Positions 7,549 through 16,732 are shown, numbered from the stretch's first letter. The stretch: 32,066 bases of DNA from a bacterium (GCA_030550015.1 JAUQQG010000088.1:1-32066); one strand, 5' to 3'. Notes: generated by a model from the sequence alone, not told the origin. Translations and numbers: made by a program.

Positions 7549-10500
7549 GCGAGGAGAGATTCGAAAGGTTTTGATCATTGGGTCTGGGCCCATTGTCATT
7601 GGCCAGGCCGCCGAGTTCGACTATTCAGGAACCCAGGCCTGCAAGGCCCTCTCCGAGGAGGGGATCGAGGTTGTTCTGGTCAACAGCAATCCAGCCACCA
7701 TCATGACCGACGTGGAGGTGGCCGATAGGGTCTACATCGAACCCCTCACTGTGGAGTTCCTGCGCCAGATCATTGCCCGCGAACGCCCCGACGGTTTGCT
7801 TCCCACCATGGGAGGACAGACAGGTTTGAACCTGGCCGTTGCCCTGGCCCGAGAGGGCATCCTGGAGGAGTACGGCGTGGAGGTTCTGGGGACGCCCCTT
7901 GAGGCCATCCGACGTGCTGAGGATCGCGAGCTGTTTAAGCAGGCTATGGAGGAGATCGGAGAGCCAGTATTGGAGAGCGCGGTGGTCCACTCGATCCCCG
8001 AAGCCCTTGCCGTCGCCCAGGAGTTGGGCTACCCCGTCGTCGTCCGGCCGGCCTATACGCTGGGAGGTACGGGCGGTGGGCTGGCCAGGAACCCCAAGGA
8101 GCTCGAGGAAATTGCGCACCGGGGCCTCCTCCACAGCCCCATCCAGCAGGTTCTCATCGAGCGCAGCGTCGCTGGGTGGAAGGAGATCGAGTACGAGGTC
8201 ATGCGCGATGGTGCGGACAACGTCATCACCGTGTGCAACATGGAGAACCTTGATCCCATGGGCGTACACACTGGGGACAGCATCGTGGTCGCGCCGAGCC
8301 AGACCCTCTCTGACGAGGAGTACCAGCTCCTCCGTTCGGCAGCCCTGCGCATCATCCGCCACCTGGGGATCCAGGGAGGATGCAACATCCAGTTCGCTCT
8401 CGATCCACACAGCTTGCGGTACTACGTCATCGAGGTAAACCCGCGGGTGAGCCGCAGCAGCGCCCTGGCGAGCAAGGCAACGGGGTATCCCATCGCCCGG
8501 GTGGCGGCGAAGATTGCTGTGGGGCTCCGCCTCGACGAGATTCGCAACCAAGTCACCGGGGCCACCACAGCGTGCTTCGAGCCAGCCCTTGACTATGTCG
8601 TGGTGAAGATCCCCCGCTGGCCCTTCGACAAGTTCCGCTCCGCCGACCGTACCCTCGGCACGCAAATGAAGGCGACGGGTGAGGTGATGGCCATTGGGAG
8701 GTGTGTTGAGGAGGCCCTTCTCAAGGCTTTGCGGTCGCTTGAGATCCACGTCGACGGGCTGCTCTACCCACCGGCCAAGAGATGGTCCGCTGCCGAGGTA
8801 CGGGAACGACTCTCCATCCCCACGGATGAGCGCCTCTTCGCCATCGCCGAAGCCCTCCGCCGCGGGCTCCCAGTCGAGGAAATCTCCGCGGTGAGCGGTA
8901 TCGACCGGTTCTTCGTCCAGGCCATTGCCAATATTGTGGAGATGGAGAAGGCCATCGCTGCATCTGCACAACAGACAACGCTGAGCGCTCAACTCCTCCA
9001 TGCAGCCAAGCGCCTGGGGTTTTCAGACCGAACCATCGCCATCCTCGCAGGGAAGGAAGAGGAGGAGATCCGAAAGATCCGGAGAGGGCTTGGCCTCAAG
9101 CCAGTCTACAAGGTGGTGGACACGTGCGCTGGGGAGTTCCCTGCCGCCACGCCTTATTTCTACTCGACCTACGAGGAAGAGGATGAAGTCCCGCCCCTTC
9201 GCCATCGTCGTGTCCTCGTTCTGGGCTCAGGTCCCATCCGGATCGGGCAGGGGATTGAGTTCGACTACTGTACCGTCCACGCCGTGAAGGCTCTCCAGCA
9301 GGCCGGGGTGGAGGCGGTGATCATCAATAACAACCCGGAGACCGTCTCCACGGACTTCGACACCTCAGACCGCCTCTACTTCGAACCCCTGACGCTTGAG
9401 GATGTCCTCCACGTGGTGGAACGTGAGCAGCCTGAGGGGGTTCTGGTGCAGTTTGGGGGGCAGACGGCGTTAAACTTGGCCGTCCCTCTCGCCCGCGCCG
9501 GAGTTCAGGTTCTGGGGACGCCCGTGGAAAGCCTGGACATCAGCGAGGACAGGAGCCGCTTCGATGCCCTCCTTCGTCACCTCCACATCCCGAGGCCTCC
9601 GGGTGGGACGGCAACCTCCCTGGAGGAAGCCATGGCGCTAGGCGAGACTCTGGGGTTCCCGCTCCTTGTCCGTCCGTCCTACGTCCTGGGAGGGAGGGGG
9701 ATGGAGATCGTGGAGGATGCCACGGCCTTGCGGGAATATGTCCAGGCCGCTTTGGACTCCTCCCTGCGCACAGGGGAAGCTCCCAAGCCGGTGCTCATCG
9801 ACCGCTACCTTGAGGGCAAGGAGGTCGAGGTGGATGCGATCTCGGATGGGCAGGAAGTGCTGATCCCCGCGATCATGGAGCACATCGAGCGCGCCGGTGT
9901 ACACTCTGGGGACAGCCTTGCTGTCCTCCCTGCACAGTCCCTGAGCACGGAGGAGCAAGACCAGATTGTAGCGTACACCGCGCTCCTCGCGCGCGCCCTT
10001 CAGGTGCGCGGCTTTCTCAATGTTCAGTTCGTAGTGTTCGAAGGACAGGTGTACGTGCTGGAGGCCAACCTTCGGGCGAGCCGGACAGTGCCGTTTGTGA
10101 GTAAAGCCACGGGCGTGCCCATGGTGAACCTCGCCACGCGCGTCATGCTGGGGACCCCCCTCTCTGAGTTGGGTTTCCGAGGCATCCAGCTCCTCCCTCC
10201 CCCGCATCTCATCGCCGTCAAGGCCCCCGTCTTCTCTACAGAAAAGCTGTTCTTCGCCGATGTGGCCCTTGGGCCAGAGATGAAGTCCACCGGCGAGGTC
10301 ATGGGGATCGATACAACCCTCCAGGGAGCCCTGTACAAGGCACTCCTGGCGTCTGGAGTTCAAATCCCGCCCCCTCCCGGGGCGCTCGTCTCCGTCGCCG
10401 ATCGCGACAAGGAACAGCTCGTGGAGTTGCTCAGGGCTTTGCAGTCGCTGGGGTTACGCCTGTACGCCCCTGATGCGATATGCACGTTCCTAAGGGACTG

Positions 10501-10768
10501 TGGCCTGGAGGTTTCACCGGTGGGCAGCCAGGATGGGGATTTTCTTAGGCTCATCCGCTCGGGGGAGGTTGGAGTCGTCCTCAGCACACCAGGTCCTGTT
10601 GGAACTCGGGAACAGCAAGGCTTTCGCCTGCGCCGCGCAGCGGCCGAAGCGCGGATCTCCTGCTTCACCTCTCTCGACACCGCCTGGGCGCTCGTGCACG
10701 TCCTTGAGGCTATCCGCAGGGGAGAGATCATCCCCGCAAACCCAATGGTCGTCCAGCCGCTGTTTTGA
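7541..10768 (+). CDS. carB: Carbamoyl-phosphate synthase large subunit
   Basis: This encodes 1075 residues. CarB makes carbamoyl phosphate from bicarbonate, ammonia and two ATP. The two homologous halves are visible: each begins with a glycine-rich preATP-grasp segment ([18 protein letters not shown] near residue 17, [13 protein letters not shown] in the middle). Each also has an ATP-grasp core ([28 protein letters not shown]). An oligomerisation region lies between. The C-terminal about 130 residues form a short MGS-like allosteric domain. The start ATG 7541 lies inside the end of carA, indicating translational coupling. The length is normal for the family and I see no broken motif. Confidence 0.97.
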   Translation: MPKRGEIRKVLIIGSGPIVIGQAAEFDYSGTQACKALSEEGIEVVLVNSNPATIMTDVEVADRVYIEPLTVEFLRQIIARERPDGLLPTMGGQTGLNLAVALAREGILEEYGVEVLGTPLEAIRRAEDRELFKQAMEEIGEPVLESAVVHSIPEALAVAQELGYPVVVRPAYTLGGTGGGLARNPKELEEIAHRGLLHSPIQQVLIERSVAGWKEIEYEVMRDGADNVITVCNMENLDPMGVHTGDSIVVAPSQTLSDEEYQLLRSAALRIIRHLGIQGGCNIQFALDPHSLRYYVIEVNPRVSRSSALASKATGYPIARVAAKIAVGLRLDEIRNQVTGATTACFEPALDYVVVKIPRWPFDKFRSADRTLGTQMKATGEVMAIGRCVEEALLKALRSLEIHVDGLLYPPAKRWSAAEVRERLSIPTDERLFAIAEALRRGLPVEEISAVSGIDRFFVQAIANIVEMEKAIAASAQQTTLSAQLLHAAKRLGFSDRTIAILAGKEEEEIRKIRRGLGLKPVYKVVDTCAGEFPAATPYFYSTYEEEDEVPPLRHRRVLVLGSGPIRIGQGIEFDYCTVHAVKALQQAGVEAVIINNNPETVSTDFDTSDRLYFEPLTLEDVLHVVEREQPEGVLVQFGGQTALNLAVPLARAGVQVLGTPVESLDISEDRSRFDALLRHLHIPRPPGGTATSLEEAMALGETLGFPLLVRPSYVLGGRGMEIVEDATALREYVQAALDSSLRTGEAPKPVLIDRYLEGKEVEVDAISDGQEVLIPAIMEHIERAGVHSGDSLAVLPAQSLSTEEQDQIVAYTALLARALQVRGFLNVQFVVFEGQVYVLEANLRASRTVPFVSKATGVPMVNLATRVMLGTPLSELGFRGIQLLPPPHLIAVKAPVFSTEKLFFADVALGPEMKSTGEVMGIDTTLQGALYKALLASGVQIPPPPGALVSVADRDKEQLVELLRALQSLGLRLYAPDAICTFLRDCGLEVSPVGSQDGDFLRLIRSGEVGVVLSTPGPVGTREQQGFRLRRAAAEARISCFTSLDTAWALVHVLEAIRRGEIIPANPMVVQPLF

Positions 10769-10773
10769 ATACT

Positions 10774-10795
10774 GGCAACGTCTGGGATTGTTGCC
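10774..10795 (+). other. Hairpin just after carB
   Basis: GGCAAC (10774-10779) can pair with GTTGCC (10790-10795) around a 10-nt loop. No T-run follows, so it is at best a weak or factor-dependent 3' end for carAB. Confidence 0.3.
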
Positions 10796-10861
10796 CAGGG
10801 GTACCCTTGGGCTCCACGAGGGGAAAACAGATCACCTGCCTAGTCCCCGGGGGTCGACCCC
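10793..10861. promoter_or_regulatory. Pair of similar palindromes upstream of hup
   Basis: GCCCAGGGGTACCCTTGGGC (10793-10812) is symmetric except for one pair. GGGGTCGACCCC (10850-10861) is perfectly symmetric and extends to CC...GG flanks. Both follow the plan CC-R-GGGG-T...A-CCCC-T-GG. Their centres are about 53 bp apart, close to five turns of B-DNA. They look like two operator half-complexes for a dimeric repressor, or two leader hairpins. No clear promoter for hup could be placed; AATATATAA near 10933 is the best -10-like sequence. Confidence 0.4.
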
Positions 10862-10992
10862 TGGAGCTGGCCTCCCGCTTAACACCGGAACTGGCTCAGC
10901 TGGGAAAAGAAGGAATCAGCGGAGCTATGGCGAATATATAACCGAAAGCACCTACAGGGTGCGGACTCCCGCAAGGGAAGGAGGGAAGATAG

Positions 10993-11265
10993 ATGAACAA
11001 GGAGCAGCTGGTCGAGCGCGTTGCCAGCAAGACCGGCCTGACCAAGAAGGCCGCTCTTGAGGCGGTGAATGCGGTGATCGATACCATCACCGGTAGCCTG
11101 AAGCGCGGTGAGAAGGTCACCCTTGTTGGGTTTGGGACCTTCTCCGTGCGGAGGAGGGCCGCCCGCGAAGGGCGCAACCCTCAGACCGGGCAGAAGATTC
11201 GCATTCCCGCCAAGAAGGTTCCCGCGTTCACCGCGGGCAAGGAGCTAAAGGCTGCGGTGAAGTAA
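10993..11265 (+). CDS. hup: DNA-binding protein HU
   Basis: This encodes 90 residues, the usual size for HU, the small dimeric nucleoid protein that bends [24 protein letters not shown] forms the helical body. [22 protein letters not shown] is the beta-arm entry with the signature RNPQTG at the tip (the intercalating proline), and [16 protein letters not shown] closes the fold. A strong ribosome-binding site (AAGGAGGGAAG) ends 4 nt before ATG. It is a single-gene transcript with its own terminator. IHF-like proteins are homologous, but the sequence is closer to HU. Confidence 0.96.
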   Translation: MNKEQLVERVASKTGLTKKAALEAVNAVIDTITGSLKRGEKVTLVGFGTFSVRRRAAREGRNPQTGQKIRIPAKKVPAFTAGKELKAAVK

Positions 11266-11290
11266 AGCGCTCGACGAGCTCAGCAAACGA

Positions 11291-11325
11291 GGGCAGGCGT
11301 CCTGCGGGAGGACCTGCCCTTTTTG
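11291..11325 (+). terminator. Rho-independent terminator of hup
   Basis: GGGCAG (11291-11296) pairs with CTGCCC and GTCCT pairs with AGGAC, around a small loop and a 2-nt bulge. TTTTTGTTT follows directly. Confidence 0.88.
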
Positions 11326-11466
11326 TTTCCCTTTGCGTGACCAGGGAGGCTCCGGCAAAGTCGGTAATGGTTTCCGGCGCCCTTGCTCCCTCTTCCCGCC
11401 TGGGCAGGAGAACGCTTCTTTCTCCAAGAAACAGAAGACCATCCTGGGATTCTCGGGAGGGTTTGG

Positions 11467-12342
11467 ATGGCGGCGCGCGTACTGGACGGAAAGGCTCTTG
11501 CTCGGTCCGTGGAAGAGGAGGTGCGACGAGATGTACAAGCGTTCGTACAAAAACACGGAATCTCCCCCTGTCTCGCGGCCCTCCTCGTGGGGGACGATCC
11601 AGTGTCCTCCCTCTACGTCCGCAGGAAAGCGGAGGCCTGTGGACGTGTGGGAATCCGCTCGGAGACATTCCGCCTTCCGCGGGAGATCCACGAGGAAGAG
11701 ATCCTGGCCCTCATTGCGGATCTCAACCGCCGTTCTGATGTGCACGGGATCCTCGTCCAGCTCCCCCTTCCACCCCACCTGCGCGAGGAAGTGGTGACTT
11801 CTGCGATCCTCCCCGAGAAAGATGTGGACGGCCTCCACCCCATGAATGTTGGCTACCTCTTCCTTGGCCGTCCGCGCATGGTTCCGGCAACCCCCAGGGG
11901 GATCCTTGAGTTGTTGCGCTGGGCAGGGGTGGAGGTACGTGGAAAGGAGGCGGTCGTTGTCGGGCGCAGCCCGATTGTGGGAAGGCCCACCGCGGCGCTC
12001 CTCCTCTCTCAACACGCCACGGTGACCATCTGTCACAGTAGGACCACAGAACTGAGCGCGCATACGCGGCGTGCCGAGATCCTCGTCGTGGCCGCTGGCC
12101 GCCCGCGCCTGATCCGAGGGGAGATGGTGAAGCCTGGCGCCGTGGTCATTGATGTGGGGGTGAACCGGGTCGACGGAAAGCTCGTAGGAGACGTGGATTT
12201 CGCCGAGGTGGTGGAAGTCGCCTCCGCCATTACCCCAGTCCCAGGCGGCGTTGGTCCAATGACCATTGCCATGCTCCTGCGGAACACCTTGCAGGCGGCG
12301 CTCGCGCAACTGGAGGGAAATGGGTGTACTCTGGAGCCATGA
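11467..12342 (+). CDS. folD: Bifunctional methylenetetrahydrofolate dehydrogenase/cyclohydrolase FolD
   Basis: This encodes 291 residues. FolD interconverts 5,10-methylene-, methenyl- and 10-formyl-tetrahydrofolate in the cytosol. Key parts are LLVGDDPVSSLYVRRKAEAC (active-site Tyr and Lys), GILVQLPLP, the DVDGLHP loop, the NAD(P)-binding VVGRSPIVGRPTA, and the C-terminal PVPGGVGPMTIAMLL. ATG 11467 has GGGAGG about 5 nt upstream. It overlaps folC by 4 bp, so the two folate genes are coupled. The 141 nt between the hup terminator and this start must contain its promoter, but I cannot place one with confidence. Confidence 0.96.
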   Translation: MAARVLDGKALARSVEEEVRRDVQAFVQKHGISPCLAALLVGDDPVSSLYVRRKAEACGRVGIRSETFRLPREIHEEEILALIADLNRRSDVHGILVQLPLPPHLREEVVTSAILPEKDVDGLHPMNVGYLFLGRPRMVPATPRGILELLRWAGVEVRGKEAVVVGRSPIVGRPTAALLLSQHATVTICHSRTTELSAHTRRAEILVVAAGRPRLIRGEMVKPGAVVIDVGVNRVDGKLVGDVDFAEVVEVASAITPVPGGVGPMTIAMLLRNTLQAALAQLEGNGCTLEP

Positions 12343-13739
12343 ACTTCCATGAGGCCGTTGCCTACCTCGACGGGCTGATTAGCGAGGCGACCTCCCAGCA
12401 AAGGTACGCGGAGATCAAGCTGGAGCGCATGAAGGATCTTCTTCGTCGCCTGGGGGATCCTCACCGCTCCCTCAGGGTGGTGCTGGTGGCTGGGACCAAA
12501 GGGAAGGGGTCGACATGCGCCATGATCAGCTCCATCCTGATGGCCAGCGGGATGACCGTGGGCTTGCACACGAAGCCTCACCTCGAGGATGTGCGGGAGC
12601 GGATCCAGGTCAACGGCCGCCCTGTCCGCAGGGAGACGTTCGCCCGCCTCGTCGCCCGGCTGCAGCCCCATAGTGAGGCGATGCGAGAAGGGCCATGGGG
12701 GCTACCCAGCTACTTTGAAGCAACGGTTGCCCTTGCCCTTCTCCATTTCTCCAGCGTTCCCGTGGACCTGGCCGTGCTGGAGGTTGGGCTTGGAGGCCGG
12801 CTCGATGCCACCAATGTGACGGACCCTCTCGTCTCCGTGATCACCCCGATCAGCCTCGACCATACGGAGATCCTGGGGAACACTGTGAGGGCCATTGCAG
12901 CGGAGAAGGCCGGGATCATCCGCGAGCATGGAACTGTCGTCTCCGCCCCGCAAGGGGGGGAGGCCGCCGAGGTGATCCAAGCAACGTGCAGGGAACAACA
13001 GGCACGCCTGGTCCAGGTGGGCGAGGAGGTGATCTGGAAGCGCGAGCGGTCGACACGGGAAGGCCAGCAGTTCAAGGTATTCGGGCGTTTGGGGATCTAT
13101 GAAGATCTGTGGGTCCCTCTTCTAGGGGCACATCAGGTGGTCAATGCAGCTACTGCAGTAGCCACGGTGGAGTGCCTCCAAGAGCTCGGGATTCCAGTTC
13201 CCCCCGCAGCGATCCGCGCGGGGCTGTCCCGCGTGCGATGGCCGGCGCGAGTGGAGCTGTTCTCCCGCAGGCCCTATATCCTCTTGGATGTCGCTCACAA
13301 CCCTGCCTCCATGGGAGCCCTGCGCGCGGTCCTAGAGGAGCACTTCCCTGGGCGCCGGGTGATCCTGGTCTACGGCATGCTCAAGACGCCCGCCTATCGA
13401 GGGACTACGGCTATCCTCGCTCCTTGCGCCTCCCACGTGATTGCCACGAGGCCGCACCATCCCCACGCCTTAGATGCAGCAGTCCTTGCCGAAGAGGTGG
13501 GGCGGTTCGCCCCATCGGTCGAGGTGGTGGACAACCAGCTTTCTGCCATGGAACGCGCCCTGTCCCTGGCGGGGCGGGAGGACGTGATCTGTGTCACTGG
13601 GTCCTTTTACTTGGTAGGAGAGATCCGACGTGCCCTGCGGTATCTGATCGCTTCTGGAGCTTCCTCTGTTCGGTGGCCCCGCGAACATCTCTGTGGCAAG
13701 ATGTCCAGCTCTGAGAACTCTGTGCACCAGGGATCATAA
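12339..13739 (+). CDS. folC: Folylpolyglutamate synthase / dihydrofolate synthase FolC
   Basis: This encodes 466 residues of a Mur-ligase-fold enzyme. It adds glutamates to folates and, in many bacteria, glutamate to dihydropteroate. The P-loop is VAGTKGKGSTCAMI, the omega-loop region reads HTKPHLEDVRERI, and LEVGLGGRLDATNV and DVAHNPASM are the remaining family signatures. Ser is replaced by Lys in the common T-S-P-H-L motif. ATG 12339 overlaps the folD stop and begins at the usual place (MNFHEAVAYLDGLI). GTG 12324 with GGAGGG upstream is a credible alternative adding 5 residues. Whether it has both activities cannot be read from the sequence. Confidence 0.94.
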   Translation: MNFHEAVAYLDGLISEATSQQRYAEIKLERMKDLLRRLGDPHRSLRVVLVAGTKGKGSTCAMISSILMASGMTVGLHTKPHLEDVRERIQVNGRPVRRETFARLVARLQPHSEAMREGPWGLPSYFEATVALALLHFSSVPVDLAVLEVGLGGRLDATNVTDPLVSVITPISLDHTEILGNTVRAIAAEKAGIIREHGTVVSAPQGGEAAEVIQATCREQQARLVQVGEEVIWKRERSTREGQQFKVFGRLGIYEDLWVPLLGAHQVVNAATAVATVECLQELGIPVPPAAIRAGLSRVRWPARVELFSRRPYILLDVAHNPASMGALRAVLEEHFPGRRVILVYGMLKTPAYRGTTAILAPCASHVIATRPHHPHALDAAVLAEEVGRFAPSVEVVDNQLSAMERALSLAGREDVICVTGSFYLVGEIRRALRYLIASGASSVRWPREHLCGKMSSSENSVHQGS

Positions 13740-13754
13740 GGCGAAGGGATCCCC

Positions 13755-13784
13755 CTGTCACGATATCCGTGGATCGTTCATAAT
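13755..13784 (+). promoter_or_regulatory. Possible promoter upstream of lysK leader
   Basis: CTGTCA (13755-13760) and CATAAT (13779-13784) are separated by 18 nt, matching 4/6 and 5/6 consensus bases. If used, it gives lysK a leader of nearly 400 nt. Confidence 0.35.
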
Positions 13785-13928
13785 ACATAGATGGGTTTTG
13801 TCGCCTGCGAGGGAAAATTTTTCGGGATCGGCCTGAGTCATTTCGAGAGGAGATTCCCTCCTCTCCTCCGAAGTAACAGGGTGTTCCCATAGAGGGGTAG
13901 GTCCCATTCTCCTGTTCGCAGGAAGGCA

Positions 13929-13990
13929 CGCAGCGAAGCCAGTAGTGCCTCGTGCACGACGGTTCGCTGCGCAGCTTACGAGGGACTACT
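13929..13990 (+). other. Two interleaved, mutually exclusive helices in lysK leader
   Basis: Helix 1: CGCAGCGAA (13929-13937) with TTCGCTGCG (13963-13971), 9 bp perfect. Helix 2: AGTAGTGCCTCGT (13941-13953) with ACGAGGGACTACT (13978-13990), 13 bp with one mismatch. The arms alternate 1-2-1-2. The connecting loops (3, 9 and 6 nt) look too short for both full helices to form at once as a pseudoknot, so they probably compete. Confidence 0.5.
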
Positions 13991-14187
13991 GATAAGGCTT
14001 GCGTCGGGGTCCCTGCCAGGTCCTCTCCGGTCCAGCAGCGAGTTGAAGCGAAGGCGGGATCCACGGGTTATCTTGCCGCGGTGAACGCGAAGCGTTCGCC
14101 GGGGCAGGAGGGTATGGTCTTTGCGCGCAGGAGGATGGAAGGACAGGCTCTTAGGCCTGTCCTCGAGAGGAGTGTGAGTTTTCCAGG

Positions 14188-15789
14188 ATGTGGGTGGACC
14201 GAATTGTGGAGGAGATCCTTGCGGGGTCTCCCGAGGGAGCGCGGGCACGGCACGTGATCAACGATGCCAAGACTCCCTCCGGATATATCCACGTGGGCTC
14301 CCTGCGGGGTGTGATCCTCCATGACTGCATCTATCGAGGGCTCACAGCGGCTGGAGCTGCAGTGGAGTATCTCTATGGGTTTGACGACCTCGACCCCATG
14401 GACGACCTTCCCACTTATCTTGGGGAGGAGTTCCAGAAGTACATGGGCATGCCGCTCTGCCATATCCCCTCCCCTGACCCAAGGGCAGAGAGCTACGCAC
14501 GCTATTTCGGGGAGGAGTTCATCGAGATCTTCACTGCGACGGGTTGCCACCCGAAGGTGTACTGGACGAGCGACCTCTACCTCCAGGGCCGGTTCAACGA
14601 GGCGATCCGTCTCGTCCTGGACCGGGCTGAGGAGATCCGCGAGATCGAGCGGGAGGTTCGCGGGAGCCGCCGCCTGGAGGGGCGCTATCCTCTTCATGTG
14701 ATCTGCGAGCGGTGTGGGAAGATTGGAACGACCGCCGTGATAGGATGGGATGGTCGGGAAGTTGAGTACGAGTGCCGACCCGACCTTGTGACCTGGGCGC
14801 AGGGGTGTGGGTACCGGGGGGTGAGGTCCCCATTCAACGGGAACGCCAAGCTTCCGTACCGGATCGAGTGGGCGGCTAAGTGGCAGATCTTGGGGGTCAC
14901 TGTGGAGGGGGCGGGCAAGGACCACTTTACCCGGGGCGGCTCCCATGATGTAGCGGCGGCCATCAGCACGCGCATCTTCCACTACCCTGTGCCCTACCCG
15001 ATCCCCTACGAGTTCGTGCTTACAGGGGGAGGACGGAAGATGAGCAGCTCACGGGCAGTCGGGGTGTTCGCGAGGGAGATCATGCAGGTCCTCCGCCCAG
15101 AGCTCGTGCGCTTCCTCATGGTCAGGAACCATCCACGGAGGCCCATCGAGTTTGAACCGGATGGGGAAACCATCCCCAGGCTCTACGACGAATATGACCG
15201 TGCAGCCGCTGCCTACTTCGGGGAGATCGAAGATCCAGACCTCGCCAGGACCTTCTTCTACGCGCGCATTGAGGGGGAGCAACCCCGGTGTTTCCGGATG
15301 CGCTTCAGTAAGGTGGCCTTCCTCCTCCAGATGCCCAACGTGGACCTTGTGGTGGAGGCAACGAAAGAAAAAGGGAGCCCGCTCACCTCTGAGGATAGGG
15401 AGGAACTTGCGCAACGGGTGAGGGACGCCCGCAAATGGCTTGAGACCTACGCTCCCGACCACTATCGCTTCACGGTGCAGGAGGTTCTTCCCCCGGCAGC
15501 TTCCCAGCTCTCCCCAGAGCAACGGGAATTCCTCAAGAGGCTGGCACAGATCTTGGAAGAGAGGGAGTGGCCCGGGGAGGAGCTCCATGGGAGGATCCAC
15601 GCGCTCAAGGAGGAGATGGGCCTCGCTGCCCGGGAAGCCTTCGCGGCGATCTACCTCGTCCTTCTCGGGAAGGACTCTGGCCCGCAAGCGGGGTGGTTCC
15701 TGGCTGCGTTGGACCGTGCGTTCGTGATTCAGAGGTTCCGGGAAGCTTCCGCTCTCCTGCACGATCGATTGGGGGGAGGTCTGCGGTGA
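14188..15789 (+). CDS. lysK: Lysyl-tRNA synthetase, class I
   Basis: This encodes 533 residues of the archaeal-type class I LysRS, unrelated to the usual bacterial class II LysS. It charges tRNA-Lys. The HIGH-type motif is HVGS at residues 35-38 in SGYIHVGSLRG, and the KMSKS-type motif is KMSSS at 284-288. Between them lie the family's AKWQILGVTVEGAGKDHFTRGGSHD block and a Cys-containing CERCGK insertion. The C-terminal half is helical and presumably reads the anticodon. ATG 14188 begins at the normal N-terminus; GAGAGGAG lies about 15 nt upstream, which is far. The stop overlaps the next gene by 4 bp. A long structured leader precedes it. Confidence 0.95.
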   Translation: MWVDRIVEEILAGSPEGARARHVINDAKTPSGYIHVGSLRGVILHDCIYRGLTAAGAAVEYLYGFDDLDPMDDLPTYLGEEFQKYMGMPLCHIPSPDPRAESYARYFGEEFIEIFTATGCHPKVYWTSDLYLQGRFNEAIRLVLDRAEEIREIEREVRGSRRLEGRYPLHVICERCGKIGTTAVIGWDGREVEYECRPDLVTWAQGCGYRGVRSPFNGNAKLPYRIEWAAKWQILGVTVEGAGKDHFTRGGSHDVAAAISTRIFHYPVPYPIPYEFVLTGGGRKMSSSRAVGVFAREIMQVLRPELVRFLMVRNHPRRPIEFEPDGETIPRLYDEYDRAAAAYFGEIEDPDLARTFFYARIEGEQPRCFRMRFSKVAFLLQMPNVDLVVEATKEKGSPLTSEDREELAQRVRDARKWLETYAPDHYRFTVQEVLPPAASQLSPEQREFLKRLAQILEEREWPGEELHGRIHALKEEMGLAAREAFAAIYLVLLGKDSGPQAGWFLAALDRAFVIQRFREASALLHDRLGGGLR

Positions 15790-16730
15790 AGATCCTGATC
15801 CTGGCCAACCTCGAAGACCGGCATATCGCTCAGATCAAGGCAATCGCTCCAGAGGCCGAATTGATGGTGACCACCGACCGGAACAAGGCCGTTTCGCTGG
15901 CCCCAGAAGCGGAGATCATGGTTGGCTGGAATCTCCCCCGAGAGGCCATCGCCCAGGCACCGAACTTGAAGTGGATCCACTCCACCGCCGCGGGAGTTGA
16001 CCAACTCCTCTTTCCCGAGGTCCTGGAGCGGGAGATCCTGGTCACTACAAGCAGCGGCATCCACGCCATCCCGTTGTGTGAGCATGTTTTCGCCATGATG
16101 CTGGCATTGAGCAGGCGCCTCCACTACGCCATCCGTCAGCAGATCCACCGGCGCTGGGACCGACGGGGGAGCGTCGGTGGAGAGCTTGGAGGAGGAACCC
16201 TGGGGATCCTTGGCCTCGGCCACATCGGGGTGGAGCTCGCCAAGAGGGCCGTCGCGTTTGAGATGCGTGTCATTGGCACCAAACGGACGCCTTCTCCAGT
16301 GCCCTTTGTAGAGCGCGTCCTTCCACCCGAAGGCCTCGACGAAGTGCTCATGGAATCGGACGTGGTCGTGATTGCGCTTCCCCTGACCCCACAGACACGG
16401 GGCCTAATTGGGGAAAGGGAGTTGCGCCTCATGAAGCCCACTGCCTTCCTCATCAATGTGGGGAGGGGTCCAATTGTGCAGGAAAGGGCACTCATCCGGG
16501 CTCTCCGGGAAGGGTGGATCGCTGGGGCCGCCCTGGACGTTTTTGAACAGGAACCGCTCCCAGCGGATAGCCCTTTGTACGACCTGGAGAACGTCATCCT
16601 GACTCCCCATGTCGCAGGGACCTCTCCGCGGTATATGGACCGGGCGATCCCATTGTTCTGTGAAAATCTGGGACGGTACCTGCGAGGGGAGCCGCTCCTC
16701 AACGTCGTAGACAAGAAGAGGGGATACTGA
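15786..16730 (+). CDS. D-isomer-specific 2-hydroxyacid dehydrogenase family protein
   Basis: This encodes 314 residues. The family reduces 2-keto acids or oxidises D-2-hydroxyacids with NAD(P)H in the cytosol. The NAD-binding fingerprint GILGLGHIGVELAK is intact. Catalytic residues are in place: R227 in NVGRGPIV, a Glu in DVFEQEPLP and H275 in LTPHVAGTS. It lacks the C-terminal ACT domain of long SerA enzymes, so phosphoglycerate dehydrogenase, glyoxylate/hydroxypyruvate reductase and lactate dehydrogenase-like roles all remain possible. GTG 15786 overlaps the lysK stop (GTGA) and has GGGGGAGG 6 nt upstream. A long hairpin follows the stop by 2 nt. Confidence 0.9.
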   Translation: MKILILANLEDRHIAQIKAIAPEAELMVTTDRNKAVSLAPEAEIMVGWNLPREAIAQAPNLKWIHSTAAGVDQLLFPEVLEREILVTTSSGIHAIPLCEHVFAMMLALSRRLHYAIRQQIHRRWDRRGSVGGELGGGTLGILGLGHIGVELAKRAVAFEMRVIGTKRTPSPVPFVERVLPPEGLDEVLMESDVVVIALPLTPQTRGLIGERELRLMKPTAFLINVGRGPIVQERALIRALREGWIAGAALDVFEQEPLPADSPLYDLENVILTPHVAGTSPRYMDRAIPLFCENLGRYLRGEPLLNVVDKKRGY

Positions 16731-16732
16731 GG

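Larger units (their letters stand above)
13740..14187 (+). ncRNA. Long structured leader of lysK, unassigned RNA element
   Basis: These 448 nt hold no convincing gene but much structure on the plus strand. There is an 8-bp hairpin at 13845-13865, a TCCTG-TTCG-CAGGA hairpin at 13910-13923, and two interleaved long helices at 13929-13990. A long hairpin with a GAA loop lies at 14073-14107 (9 bp plus 4 bp across a 2x2 internal loop). A 9-bp hairpin at 14140-14163 lies directly before the GAGAGGAG ribosome-binding region. I tested by eye for T-box, lysine riboswitch, tmRNA, RNase P RNA, SRP RNA and 5S rRNA and found none of their conserved sequences. It may be a regulatory leader or an independent RNA. 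Confidence 0.45.

Noticed and set aside
7625-9001. 458-codon open frame antisense to carB
   Set aside because: It is a codon-periodicity shadow of a GC-rich gene. It has no ribosome-binding site or recognisable motif, and carB on the plus strand is certain.
11326-11466. Tetrahydrofolate riboswitch ahead of folD
   Set aside because: A short GGAGAACG...TTTCTCC pairing is present, but no THF-aptamer conserved segments could be matched.
13900-13945. SRP RNA core (CAGGAAGG...GCAGC resembles the GGAAGGAAGCAGC loop)
   Set aside because: The surrounding asymmetric loop and GGTCAGG strand needed for the SRP54-binding site are missing, and the sequence folds instead into a TTCG hairpin and helix 1.
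14040-14107. Possible T-box leader for lysK
   Set aside because: GGGATCCACGGG followed by CCGCGG looks superficially similar, but the conserved TGGNACCGCG core, an antiterminator and a terminator T-run are absent.
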